This document shows positions 12,601 to 20,372 of a DNA stretch of 24,762 nt, piece by piece. The position numbers were made by a program, and so were the translations under genes. The stretch comes from Saccoglossus kowalevskii. Its lineage: Eukaryota > Hemichordata > Enteropneusta > Harrimaniidae. Below the pieces are notes generated by a model. The model did no database searches, was not told the origin of the DNA, and saw nothing but the letters and a program-made list of their open reading frames with translations. How positions within the stretch are numbered: the first letter of the stretch is position 1; every line of letters begins with the position of its first letter. The stretch lies in NCBI RefSeq assembly GCF_000003605.2, contig NW_003144297.1, positions 22,678 to 47,439 on the forward strand, written 5' to 3'.

Positions 12601-14027
12601 AATAAATGTCGTATAAAGTAAATTAGATTGGAATCAAATATATAAACTCACTGACTTGTCTCAACAATGTATTGTATTATGTATAAATATAGTTTATCGT
12701 ATTGTTTTGGTAGTTCTGCAAAACATATACGAACCGAAGATTTACTGCTTTGTTCAAAATAAAAAAATGCTCCAAAGAGGGACACCTGAAATGAAATGAT
12801 AAAATTAAATAGCGGGACTCGTCTTCAATGTCATATATTACCTGCCAGTGAAAGAAGTTAGTGTCAGTAGTTTTACAAACAAACCTAATTTGTAACTTTT
12901 ATTGTAAATTTAACAGACCTGCTCCTACATATGAGACGGCAACAACTCGTAAATTCTATCACGGTAGAACAGAAACAGTGAGGACATGCACTATAGAAGC
13001 AATTCAGTGGTGCAAGGCTATGCTGGATGACAATATAAAAGTTAGTATATCTGTATTTATTGGTGGTATAATTGTATGCATAATGGACACGTTTATTTAT
13101 TGTAGAGCTAACCTTGAATGTACGTATTTTTCAGCCGTCGGATAGGTTACAATTGTTCAAGAAGGCGAGTGATAAGCAAATGCAGCTGATGAATGAATGT
13201 GTAAACAACGATGGGTGTGATCGACATTTATTAGGATTACAATTAATTGCATCAGAAAGTAAAATCCCGCTTCCAGAATTATATAAGGACCCTTCCTATA
13301 TTAAAAGGTGCATATAGACTTAAATATATTTTAATACGTTATTTAGTGGAGTTGTGACTAAATTACGCATCTGCACTTCAGTTCAGACAAAACTGTTTAT
13401 GTCTCAGATTTGATTGTATTATAATTTACATACATTAGCATATAAACATAAAAGCTACAATGGGCCGTTCTAAAAAGACAGCTTTAAATACTATGTCGGC
13501 TTTTGATCTGCTTCAGACATATACCGGAGTATCAATCACTAATTATGGTATAATACATACTGGCATTATTCTCAAATTATTTCATAGTGGTGGAAATGGC
13601 AATTTTATTTTATCAACATCTCTGACTGGATATCTGCTAACACTGGCAGGTTTGACACCGATGTGCAAAAATGGTTATGGTGTGTTTTACTCTTTACCAA
13701 AAAATGGGTGAGTTAATAGCTGCAACCAATACACAAAGTGCGTTCAAAATGACTGTATTGGTTGTAGAATTTGGTCAGTGAATAGCTATACATTTTTATC
13801 GTCAACAAATATGTTTATTTAAAAAGAGTAATAACTAGCCGCCTTCTTCCAAACACCAATGAATCAGCATCAATTGCAACAACCATGTGATATTATTTCT
13901 TTACAGACTAGCACTATATGTGTCATCCTGGAAGAAAGATGCTGAAACTGACTGCGTTGTTTACAGGGAGAATGTAGAGAAAACTGTGAATGAAATGTTT
14001 ACCATGGTTATGAATGCAAAGCTTTAA
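562..14027 (+). CDS. CROT: Peroxisomal carnitine O-octanoyltransferase, 14 exons, 5' end outside window
   Basis: The enzyme moves medium-chain acyl groups between CoA and carnitine in the peroxisome, so shortened fatty acids can leave for mitochondria. Exons: 562-686, 1841-2022, 2256-2383, 7567-7678, 7951-8044, 8212-8325, 8500-8601, 8895-8978, 11725-11832, 12147-12274, 12917-13040, 13135-13307, 13588-13707, 13907-14027. All introns are GT-AG and all phases agree, giving 571 residues without a stop. Landmarks, counted from the first visible residue: WPPKKGTQ near 77, catalytic His 287, HGRTET near 408-413, STS at 501-503, C-terminal AKL at 569-571. Adding ~40 residues puts the histidine at ~327, as in mammalian CROT, and gives a total near 611 (family about 612). 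The start codon and first exon(s) are not in the window. The alternatives CRAT and CPT2 are less likely because of the PTS1 end and closer sequence agreement with CROT. The gene looks functional; the assignment rests on recalled family sequence, not a search. Confidence 0.95.
687..1840. other. CROT intron, nothing else recognised
   Basis: This AT-rich 1.15-kb intron is bounded by GTAACT and TTTTTTCATAG. I see no open frame with family resemblance, no tRNA and no clear transposon. Confidence 0.75.
2399..2606 (+). repeat. DIRS left inverted terminal repeat
   Basis: Starting at GTTTAATACATCACC, the sequence is the near-complement of 6741-6961. Long identical blocks include the stretch around TTACAGATTACAGCCC and ACTACTAGAGAATATAC. 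A 7-base insertion (near 2507) and scattered substitutions separate the two copies. Similarity fades after AGGCCTGCCAGTTTCC. Confidence 0.88.
2890..4985 (+). pseudogene. Decayed gag-like region of the DIRS element
   Basis: Broken open frames at 3069-3497, 3494-3715, 3756-4109 and 4637-4984 lie where DIRS elements carry gag. They are rich in Ser, Pro, Gln and basic residues. The last one contains a Gly/Gln/Lys-rich stretch (GNKSSARDQNQQGSKHAW), typical of the nucleic-acid-binding end of gag proteins. There is no diagnostic motif, so the assignment depends on position inside the element. Confidence 0.45.
5042..5645 (+). pseudogene. DIRS reverse transcriptase remnant with internal deletion
   Basis: The frame at 5042-5353 reads TIRQEVASLLKKRAI, PPFSSRVLF and RPRLNVFVELNH, matching the start of DIRS-type RT. 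Only about 15 bases later, LPEDWLVHN (5346-5372) stands where the catalytic LDDW block should be. Normally about 100 residues, including the first catalytic aspartate, lie between. It continues as LGMQFDTD and LVRPSQ with stops at 5462-5464 and 5639-5641, in frame with the RNase H segment. Confidence 0.78.
5648..5905 (+). pseudogene. DIRS RNase H N-terminal segment
   Basis: Starting FRVQLSDQALAALPWWKDAW, it contains TDESVHGWGGYL (catalytic Asp near 5755) and LHIDWLELKTILLFLKHF with the conserved Glu. These are the first two acidic positions of the RNase H fold in DIRS elements, with the WW block that normally precedes them. The later DN and HIPG-like motifs are missing: coding similarity ends after KHFQKV, and the recombinase begins about 50 bases on in another frame. 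Confidence 0.8.
5952..6560 (+). pseudogene. DIRS tyrosine recombinase remnant
   Basis: The segment at 5952 reads NEREIAHLSPSIRKVANFF, FDQGKSM and YRSVLFPVL, resembling the DNA-binding N-domain of DIRS tyrosine recombinases, and stops near 6140. The C-terminal catalytic part appears in shifted frames near 6450-6530: SRWIVDY, then SLEHQQVRANNVREVA. The family expects His-x-x-Arg here; this copy shows Asn-Asn-Val-Arg (6503-6532), so the catalytic histidine is lost. Frames are broken several times. Confidence 0.7.
6579..6682 (+). repeat. DIRS internal complementary region
   Basis: Positions 6579-6638 complement the left terminus through its outermost bases (ending GATGTAGTAAAC against GTTTAATACATC). 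After TATT, positions 6643-6682 complement the right terminus (GTTTATTTACCTAATCAT against ATGATTTGATAAAC). The ends of the element are therefore joined back to back here, just before the right terminal repeat. This is the hallmark of DIRS elements. Confidence 0.82.
6741..6961 (-). repeat. DIRS right inverted terminal repeat
   Basis: This is the complement of 2399-2606, ending ATTTGATAAAC. It contains the blocks GTATATTCTCTAGTAGTTTC and GGCTGTAATCTGTAATTAAG that mirror the left copy. DIRS integration makes no target duplication, and none is visible. Confidence 0.88.
6962..7566. other. Remainder of CROT intron
   Basis: AT-rich intron sequence between the DIRS right end and the acceptor TTTCAG at 7561-7566. 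I find no coding or repeat feature. Confidence 0.7.
8895..8978 (+). CDS. CROT: CROT exon carrying the catalytic histidine
   Basis: This 84-base, phase-0 exon encodes 28 residues beginning HSVMDGICLVNHV. Its first codon, CAC, is the histidine that acts as general base in carnitine acyltransferases. The preceding exon (8500-8601) ends GTFGVNFD, so the active-site motif FD-H is divided by the intron exactly before the histidine. Acceptor TTTCAG and donor GTACAT are both clear. The downstream intron is the 2.7-kb one that holds the gypsy-type element. Confidence 0.92.
8979..9590. other. CROT intron, nothing clearly recognised
   Basis: AT-rich intron. An open frame at 8778-9194 runs through the catalytic-His exon and into this intron, but beyond 8978 it has no family resemblance. 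The left boundary of the gypsy-type element must lie here or near 9600; I cannot see a terminal repeat. Confidence 0.5.
10103..10305 (+). pseudogene. Integrase C-terminal (GPY/F-type) remnant
   Basis: QKVVVLLPT is followed by SPYLIVSVLNDVNYKVEI and TMHEEH. This is the order of the GPY/F module at the end of gypsy integrases (GdKVLvLLPT, GPY-V---ndvnY-I, HV-HLK). Sequence between the two blocks is scrambled and the first Gly of GPY is Ser. The catalytic core with its D,D,E residues is not recognisable upstream. Confidence 0.72.
10317..10447. repeat. Small TA-flanked palindromic (MITE-like) insertion
   Basis: The ends TACTTAAAG (10317-10325) and CTTTAAGTA (10439-10447) are perfect inverted repeats, about 131 bases apart outermost. 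Just inside, GCGGTGGTCGTCGC faces GTGCGACGAC with partial complementarity. It is GC-rich against AT-rich surroundings and lies between the integrase and RT segments of the gypsy element. A TA at both outer edges could be a target duplication like those of Tc1/mariner-derived MITEs. It has no coding capacity. Confidence 0.5.
10590..11230 (+). pseudogene. Gypsy-type reverse transcriptase remnant
   Basis: VFTDRPDTTT, a stop, then EHDTQLVTGA gives the N-terminal RT boundary block. LVCIDFCILNSIRKFDLLPT at 10807-10866 matches the V-x-DYR-LN-x-x-T block, continuing to SKLGQL. After about 10908 the similarity disappears and resumes near 11140 with ANYYSKFIAN and, in another frame, IAVPLTDLTRKCHPNK. 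The catalytic palm centre is deleted or scrambled. Confidence 0.72.
11293..11400 (+). pseudogene. Gypsy-type RNase H start
   Basis: FIICTDHKPFIQLHC, then NSRIIRWSSFVAKLEI and a stop. TDHKPL and R--RW are the signature blocks at the RT/RNase H join in Ty3/gypsy polyproteins. The remainder of the domain is not recognisable downstream. Confidence 0.75.
11401..11724. other. End of CROT intron; right part of gypsy element not resolved
   Basis: No terminal repeat or coding match is visible between the RNase H fragment and the acceptor GTAATTAG at 11717-11724. Confidence 0.5.
11944..11993. other. Assembly gap of 50 N
   Basis: Exactly 50 unknown bases lie in the CROT intron between exons 11725-11832 and 12147-12274. 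A round number suggests a placeholder of unknown true length. The coding phase on either side is continuous and agrees with the protein family, so no exon seems lost. Confidence 0.97.
12275..12916. other. CROT intron, nothing recognised
   Basis: AT-rich intron from GTATGA to TTTAACAG. No repeat or coding feature was identified. Confidence 0.7.
12917..13040 (+). CDS. CROT: CROT exon with HGRTET carnitine-binding motif
   Basis: The exon completes a split Arg codon (AG|A) and encodes RPAPTYETATTRKFYHGRTE and onward. The RTET segment is the signature in which threonine residues contact the carnitine carboxylate, known from crystal structures of the family. The following TCTIEAIQWC matches the CROT helix after this motif. 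The exon ends in phase 0 at a GTTAGT donor. Confidence 0.92.
13588..13707 (+). CDS. CROT: CROT exon with STS motif
   Basis: A split Ser codon (AG|T) is completed at the acceptor TTTCATAG. The exon then encodes GGNGNFILSTSLTGYLL and NGYGVFYSLPKN. STS is the second conserved serine/threonine motif beside the catalytic tunnel. An uninterrupted frame reaches left to 13460 into the intron, but that extension does not fit the family and lies outside the splice junction, so the exon starts at 13588. It ends with a split Gly codon before GTGAGT. Confidence 0.9.
13721..13766. repeat. Short imperfect inverted repeat in last CROT intron
   Basis: TGCAACCAATACA at 13721-13733 and TGTATTGGTTGTA at 13754-13766 are complementary at 12 of 13 positions around a 20-base spacer, a few bases after the donor at 13708. 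It may be a transposon scar or an RNA hairpin close to the splice site. Confidence 0.5.
13907..14027 (+). CDS. CROT: CROT terminal exon with PTS1 signal AKL
   Basis: The last exon starts after TTTACAG, completes the Gly codon, and encodes LALYVSSWKKDAETD and a C-terminal helix ending MVMNAKL before TAA at 14025. AKL fits the peroxisomal targeting consensus [S/A/C][K/R/H][L/M], as expected for CROT and unlike mitochondrial CPT2. No canonical AATAAA appears within about 600 bases downstream. The nearest candidates are ATTAAA near 14533 and 14559 and AATAAA at 14684-14689. Confidence 0.92.
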
Positions 14028-15450
14028 AAAATGGACATTGTATCATAACAACGCTAACATAACAGCAATGATTAATCCATGCACGCAGATTGAACTTTTT
14101 ATATCATGGCTGACAATATTTCAATAAGTTGTAGATTTACACTGTATTATAGTTAGAATTATAATAATTTTATATAGGTTCAAATGTCAGCTAAAACGAT
14201 ACATATATTTCAGATGTCATTTAATATTCCTTCATCCTCAAATTCTCTTCGTTCAGTTTTTGTTTTAGTCTAGTGGCATTTGTTTACGAATTGTGAAAAG
14301 GCCATTGTTTAAATTAATTTCAAAACTAGCAAATAAGTTACAAATGCATCCCCGAAAACGTAGATGTAGTATTAGAGGTTTGACAATGTGATAGGTGTTC
14401 ATGGACGTTATGCAAATGAACAAGGACGTTGTACAATGTCTTGAATAGGCGCTTACAAATTACGGTCACTATGTTATTTTTTTTGTATTTTGAAGCTGTG
14501 AAACGTATACATGTATATGGCATAAACGTGATATTAAATTGTAACCTTGCATATCAAATTTATTAAAAGTGTGTAGTAAATATCATTTGTTTTTCATCAA
14601 AATTCCTAGCCGCTCAAAGACATGGGAAATGGGAGTACCAACAATATATCTATTATATTTCTATATATATATATGTCAGCCCGAATAAAAAAATCCCGCA
14701 TTTATTGTGAAAACCACTGCGATTTTATCATTGAGATTGATCTGATAGAACTACTTTAAAAAAAAATATTATTGATTACCAGCAGATTTTTCATCCAATG
14801 CCGACATAAAATGAATGTAATAATAATCTAGACGGTGGTATTTATACCCTTAATAATGTGTTGACGGTTATTTTGATGAATCAAGGGTATCGCGACAACA
14901 CATCGTCTGAAAGATTTGCAATTTGACATTGACCTATGAGAAAAGAAATTCATGATTAACATCAAATTATTCGATTTTTTTTTGCGGCAGTCGTTCGGTC
15001 CGCGCTTTTCACGCATTGCGTGCGGTATCGCAGTGAACGGAAATCCATTAGTGTGTATTTTATTTCCCGCATGTCCCACAACATATCCTCACAGAAAAGA
15101 AAAATAGACGTTAGCTATTAGGTAGTAGTAGCTCAGTAAATGTAAAAAAAAAGATGGTTATTGCTAGTGATACATATTCTGTTTATGAGAAATAATTCAA
15201 TAACTTGACCCTGGTTGTCAGGGAACACTTGTTGATTGTCAAGTTGAACAACACAACACGAAATGCCAAACTGAAACCATGTACAGCTTGTATAGAGGCA
15301 ATTTAACAAATCTGTAAAATGGATGACGATCGTAATGAACGTAATTATTCTATTGATAAGTACACATTACGCACGCACGCACAGTCAATGTCTGACGACT
15401 TTTAAATATCTTAATTCGCTTGATCAACCCCAAATATATAACTTTAGATG
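14028..15450. other. CROT 3' flank, no further gene seen
   Basis: The start should contain the CROT 3' UTR. Weak polyadenylation candidates are ATTAAA near 14533 and 14559 and AATAAA at 14684. A short TA repeat lies at about 14661-14674 and a GC-richer patch at about 14988-15050. Small open frames here show no family resemblance. Confidence 0.5.
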
Positions 15451-15452
15451 TT

Positions 15453-15470
15453 AGCGCCATCTAGTGGCAA
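15453..15470 (-). promoter_or_regulatory. Candidate CTCF-binding motif
   Basis: AGCGCCATCTAGTGGCAA reads on the - strand as TTGCCACTAGATGGCGCT, a close fit to the conserved bilaterian CTCF core CCA-C/T-AG-A/G-T/G-GGCGC. It lies 1.4 kb beyond the CROT stop codon, between the gene and repeat-rich DNA, a reasonable place for an insulator. A single motif match can occur by chance or within a repeat. Confidence 0.45.
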
Positions 15471-15471
15471 G

Positions 15472-17040
15472 TTTGTAAACATTTTGGGGCAAAAGTTCAG
15501 AAGGAAGCTATGTTTCTTTCACAGCGATACACAGGCTTATAAATTACCCAAAACTTTCTTTTATCTGGAAATGATTTTCTCTAAAAATTAAACCACTAAC
15601 CCTTACAATTTTGAATCAAATTAAATTCCTAAGAAGACTGCTGTATTTATTTTTGAAAAATCTGCACTAGTGCTCTATTGCCCTATTTTGTGGAATGACG
15701 AGAGTAAACAGTCCATGTAATGTGGAATACTGGTGGACGTAGTTCGACTTGAAGGGGTCTTATGAAAATGCAGATTATATTAGCCGTATTGTCGATTTGG
15801 CAATAGGTTTAGACTTATTTCTTTTCTTAAAAAAAACAAGTAGGGTGCTTTTTCATAGGTTTACCTTATATGCAAAACTTTGAAGCATTTTGGTATGAAG
15901 TGTCCTTGATTATTCCCGTTTGGAGGTCCGTATATTTTTGGCATTTTGATTTTCCGGACGGGGTATAATTTTTCCAATTTTGTGGTCGACTGGGTCAACT
16001 TGCCGACTGACGCATATTTCCTCGTCGAAGGTAGAGCGGATTAAGCACTATTTGATGGGACGCGGTTAGGCTTCAGTCATGGTATTTTACATTGACGACG
16101 GCAGTACATCGAAAGACGTGGGGATTTGCCCGAAGTGGGAGGGCGCTGCTCAATGAATAGTTTGCCAGTGTGAATGAATATAACATCAGCATTAGCGATG
16201 TTATATTCAATTTAATTTTAGTTTTCTCCACTTGGCTCGAATGACCAAAGACGTCCATAATATTCATGCTTAATTAATCCATTCGTCGAAAAGGAAGTTC
16301 GAATGTTAAAAGTATACAGAGATCGAAACGTTTGCTTTTATTTTTAGAACCGTTACACTGGCTCTCAGATCTAAATCTACACCATGAATTTTGTTCATGC
16401 TTCAACAGGTGGGCAAACTTTTCCAGCGATCATGGTATATGTACTTAAGTTAACCCTTTTGTCGCTATATCTTTCTAGTTTGTTAAGGGCGATATTTGTA
16501 GCACTATGGGTAAACACTGCGTCGAAGATGCATGCTACAGTGTCCAGTGGATGCCGGCACAGACGTTTATTTTATCAACTACTCAATATCATATTCATAT
16601 GGAATGTCGTTGAATCTGCCAAACGTTTGCCCGGCAAACCAGTGGTAAGCCAACGATCACAACTATTTTGCATGACCTAGTTGAACCATTCAAGCTTTCT
16701 GATTCTCTGAAAGATACAAAGATTTATATTGAATTTTACTGGCTTTCGCCGTTTTCTTTTGATATAGTGATATTGTAAGTAACAGCTTTATTGCATGAAT
16801 AAACCCCGTCACCTCACACCCTGATTAGAACGTGGGGAGTTCATATTTCCAGTGTTTGACCTCGCATATTGTAGTTGGATTGTTGTTTTTGCACGACTCT
16901 GTATACCAGTAAACTGTTATACTTTGCTTTTAACGTACATTTCTGAGTTGAGTCTGTCTGTTTGAAAGTTTGAAATTTATTTCACCAGTAACATAAGGAA
17001 ATTAAATAATTACTAATGTACAGAAATGCATATATTTGTG
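15472..17040. other. Intergenic; hairpin and one weak open frame only
   Basis: It contains a perfect hairpin at 16175-16209 and an open frame on the + strand at 16384-16680 with a good start context (ACCATGA). That frame has two hydrophobic stretches (VYVLKLTLLSLYLSSLLRAI and LLNIIFIWNVV), but I recognise no family and would not call it a gene. Otherwise AT-rich. Confidence 0.45.
16175..16209. repeat. Perfect 13-bp hairpin
   Basis: TGAATATAACATC (16175-16187) and GATGTTATATTCA (16197-16209) are exact complements around the 9-base loop AGCATTAGC. It is not next to a recognised gene, and its role is unknown. Confidence 0.75.
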
Positions 17041-17064
17041 TGATAAATAAAATATTGTTTTGTA

Positions 17065-17112
17065 GGAGACACGGAAATAGTTCGGTATTGAACTAGTCTA
17101 GTCCATGTCCCC
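17065..17112 (-). other. Stem-loop in the retrotransposon 3' UTR
   Basis: GGAGACACGG (17065-17074) pairs with CCATGTCCCC (17103-17112) at 8 of 10 positions plus G-U pairs in RNA. Within it AGTTC-GGTATT-GAACT forms an inner stem. Terminal 3' UTR hairpins of this kind are recognised by the RT of several LINE families. Confidence 0.55.
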
Positions 17113-17247
17113 GACTAGGGTTATACGCAGAAAGTGTCTGCATGACTAAGAAATGAAATATAATTAAATAAGTGAAATAATGTAAAGTAAAATAACAAAC
17201 TGTTGATGAAATATTTTTTACAATTATTTGATCAATTAGTAAATAAC

Positions 17248-17313
17248 TGAATGAATAGATAAATAAATAACTGGATAACTGAACAAATGAATGAGTGAGT
17301 GAGTGAATGAATG
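17248..17313. repeat. (TGAA/TGAG)n simple repeat after LINE stop codon
   Basis: Degenerate repeats of GAAT/GAGT/AAAT units begin directly after the retrotransposon stop codon when read on the - strand, and run into the A/T-rich 3' UTR. They appear to be part of the element. Confidence 0.65.
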
Positions 17314-18875
17314 TTACTGATTTAGTAGGAGGGAATTTAATGTATGTTTAAACATGTGTCTATGTGGGATATTTGTAATGTGATTGTGAAGTACATTACA
17401 GTGCTTTGTAACTGCGTATTTGATATTATGTTTACTTTGAGTTGAATGCACTTGTGGAATGTAAAAATTGTTTTCAAGGGAGAGTCGGGTTGGGTAGTTG
17501 TATGGAAGGGGGTTTAAGTAGTAATTCACATCATGTGCGAAGCGATTTTTAAGAAGGTCAAAGGTGAACAGGCAAGTATTGAATTTAGAGAGTTTGTGAA
17601 TGTCAAGAATACCAAGTCGTTTAAATATGGCAGTATGGGCGCGGTAGTTTGAAAAAGTTATAAGACGGACAATTTTCTTTTGAAGCAAAAGTAATGGCTG
17701 CAGGAAAGTAGTATACGTGTTTCCCCAAATTTCAATACATTATGAAAGGTGTGGAAGAATTAAAGAGTTGTACAATAAAATAAGAGTTGATTTAGGTAAA
17801 TAATGTCTGAGCCGAGATATAATTCCCACCTTAGTGGCAATGGATTTTATAACTTTTCGAATGTGAGACTTCCAATTGAAATGCTGATCAATGGATACTC
17901 CAAGGTAAATGGCCGATGGGACACCCTCTATTTGGTTACCTAAGCTGCCTTCTACGTTCATTATTTTTTGGGATGTTTTAATAATCATGTAATTGGTCTT
18001 TTCAGCACTTAGTGAGCTTGTTAGCATGACACCATTCACAAACATGCTTCAGGTCAGAGTGTATATGGGAAAGATTAATATTATTTTCTTTGATAAATTT
18101 GAATAAATTGATGTCATCAGCAAACAGTCGAAATTGAAAGGAGTTGGTGGAATTTGCAATGTCATTAATGTAGAATAGAAATAGAACAGGGCCTAGAATC
18201 GATTCCTGTGGGGTACCACATTGTATGTTCATGTATGGCGATGTAATGTTGTTAATGAAAACTGACTGTTGGCGGTGGGAGAGGTAGTTTTGAAACCAGT
18301 TTAATGGAAGGTCTCTGATACCATATCAATAAGATATCATGATTAATAGTATCAAAGGCCTTTTGAGGTCAATGAATACCCCAAAAGTAAGAAACCCATT
18401 ATCGAGCTGCTCGGCTATATCAGAGACCAGGTCTGCCAGGGCTAGTTTAGTGCTACATTTTTTCCGAAATCCAAATTGTGTATCTAAAAGTATATGTTTT
18501 GTTTCTAGGAAATTTATAAATTGCTTGTTAACAATTGATTCGATAATTTTACTGAAAATTGGGAGAATTGAAATTGGTATGTAGTTGCTGGGTTCAGTGT
18601 TGGCCCCCTTTTTATGCATTGGGATTATTTTGGCTATTTTAAGTGCATCTGGAAATATTCCTTGGCTCAGTGAACAGTTGATAATGTGGGTTAACGGGCG
18701 AGAGATAACATTTGCAGCTTGTATGACTAATTTGGGATGGATTTTGTCAACACCAACAGATTTACGCGGATCTAAACGTTTAATTTCATTCGACACATCT
18801 TGCTCACAGACTGGATGGAAAAAGAAAGAATTAGGGTAATTACCATCCATTGAAGCTGTGTAGCAATATGCGTGT
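17314..18875 (-). pseudogene. Non-LTR reverse transcriptase, frameshifted
   Basis: The first frame (18850-18326, extending upstream as YCYTAS) carries SVGVDKIHPKLV, IIPMHKKGANTEPSNYIPI and TQFGFRKKCSTKLALADLVS, and fails after FGVFIDLKRP. The next (18232-18002) has GTPQESILGPVLFLFYIND and the catalytic FADD at about 18124-18113. A frameshift near 18010 leads to 18045-17740 (EKTNYMII, YLGVSIDQHFNWKSHI). A single TAA at 17740-17742 interrupts what otherwise continues as CIEIWGNTY and LLQKKIVRLITF to the true end at 17314. At least two frameshifts and one internal stop make it inactive. Confidence 0.87.
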
Positions 18876-18880
18876 TATTG

Positions 18881-20156
18881 TTGTTTAAATGGTGAGCAAG
18901 TTAGGTAGACTCAAAACAAATACTGTTTCTAGTTGGCGTGCACAACACCCTTAGTTGAAACATTTGTGTGCCGACATATATTTTATATTTGTTGCGAGGC
19001 CTGAGGCATCGTGTGCACAAAACGTTCGTCATGTAGTAGTCTAACAAAATCACCTCGCTCTAAAAGTATGAATCAGTGCAACCTCCGGGGTAGCTTATTT
19101 GTGCGGTAATACACCTTCACGCAGATTTAAGTCCCGTATCTATAAATAGCTAAGATATAATTTTACAGAATGACTTGTATATTTTCTTTCTCGAAGCTTG
19201 AAAAATTGCCCGAATGTGTTATTCATGCCTTAAATACAGTCCTGTTAGGATAGAACGTCGTATCTACGACAACGTTACGTATTAAACATGTGATAGAGCT
19301 ATTTTATTGGTTTGAATATTGTTGAAATGTTTCTATACGCACGGATTTATGTGAAAGCGCAATATAGGGATATCCACATTAAGGCTGTAACCAAATCCAA
19401 TTTTAAAGAACTGACAAATGTATATTATCATAATAGTAACCTGAGAAAGACGTTATGAGATGCTTGATAAAAGTCACGGGTCATATCACGAATTTCAATT
19501 GGATTTTAGGTACACCATTGTCGGGGCATTTGAGGTATAACGTTTTTTTTTTTTTGCTTTCATTTTACTTTTCAAGATTGGGAAAGTATGAACTACAGTT
19601 GTCGCATTCATTAAGAAATTTGTAGCGCGCATAAAAAAGTAGATCGGACTAGTAGCCGTTTATGTTTTGTTCCATGCTCATAGTTAAGTTCGTGTTTTGT
19701 TTGTTTAAATTCGCTGTTTAAATGGCAGGAATGTTTTGTCAGTAGTATTATGATTCTTGATCAAAATGACATACTCGGCATCTTCAGGAATATTATTGTT
19801 ATTGAGAAACGATGCTGGATTTTTATATTTGATATTACTCGGAAAGAAAAAGCTTCGACGATACGCAGACGTATTTTATTTTGCATGTACTTAGTGAAAC
19901 AAAGCCCATCCAGGTGAATATGCATCCTACCAAGATCCGAGGTATAATCAGAGTTGTACTATAGCGATGCAGCCAGGCATCGATGAGTTTAAAGCGCTAG
20001 AAAATGGTACTAAGTAAACGAGAAGCGCGTCAGGCTTCTGGATATATTCTAATGCGTTGCATTGTAACTTCAGATTTATTTACCCAGAAGTCCAATTAAG
20101 GGGATAATTTAACCCTATTTGACTCCTTATTCTGTAATTATCAGCGTAATTTTCAG
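18881..20156. other. No gene seen
   Basis: AT-rich intergenic DNA with a T13 run at 19543-19555 and a small hairpin GTCGTA-TC-TACGAC near 19258. There are no convincing exons or mobile-element motifs. Confidence 0.5.
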
Positions 20157-20372
20157 TTACATGTACAACTATAAAATTATTGAAGTGAAAAGGAATCTGA
20201 TTCTGAATCATGCCATTACGATCAGATGCAATAGTGCTGGTGAAGTCCTTACCGATAATTACCGGGTCATCATTTACCGTGTTAAATTTATTGAAGAATT
20301 TAATACTTTCGGAGACATTAAATGCGTAGTACGCGTAGCTATCAATTCCAACATGCACATGAAGTTAGCCAG
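20157..20372 (+). CDS. Candidate exon of an unknown gene (weak)
   Basis: The open frame lies between a pyrimidine-rich acceptor (ending TTTTCAG) and an AG|GTAATA donor. The length is 216, a multiple of three, with phase 2 at both ends. It reads YMYNYKIIEVKRNL, ITIRCNSAGEVLTDNY and INSNMHMKLA: alternating hydrophobic residues that suggest beta strands. No family is recognised and no partner exon was found. The opposite strand is also open here (20080-20358), so neither reading is secure. Confidence 0.22.

Larger units (their letters stand above)
17041..18880 (-). mobile_element. 5'-truncated non-LTR retrotransposon (Jockey/CR1/L2-like group)
   Basis: Reading on the - strand: the RT domain starts near 18865, then palm, thumb and C-terminal region to a stop at about 17314, then a 3' UTR to about 17041. 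The endonuclease and any ORF1 are absent, and frame similarity ends at about 18880, the usual result of incomplete reverse transcription. The order of blocks (LDPRKSVGVDKI, FGFRKKCST, GTPQESILGPVL, FADD, YLGVSID, LQKKIVRLI) is that of the Jockey/CR1/L2 branch. The exact clade cannot be given without a tree. Confidence 0.88.

Noticed and set aside
13460-13587. Open frame upstream of the STS exon starting ATGGGCCG
   Set aside because: It precedes a clear acceptor (TTTCATAG) and has no counterpart in the enzyme family; the phase-correct exon begins at 13588.
16384-16680. Open frame with two hydrophobic segments as a membrane protein gene
   Set aside because: No family resemblance or partner exon; AT-rich DNA readily gives hydrophobic frames. 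Mentioned only as weak.
18339-18839. Plus-strand open frames across the LINE
   Set aside because: These are mirror frames of the - strand reverse transcriptase.
20080-20358. Opposite-strand frame (HVGIDSYAYYAFN...) as a separate gene
   Set aside because: There is no acceptor on that strand and no recognised domain; it overlaps a better-bounded + strand candidate.
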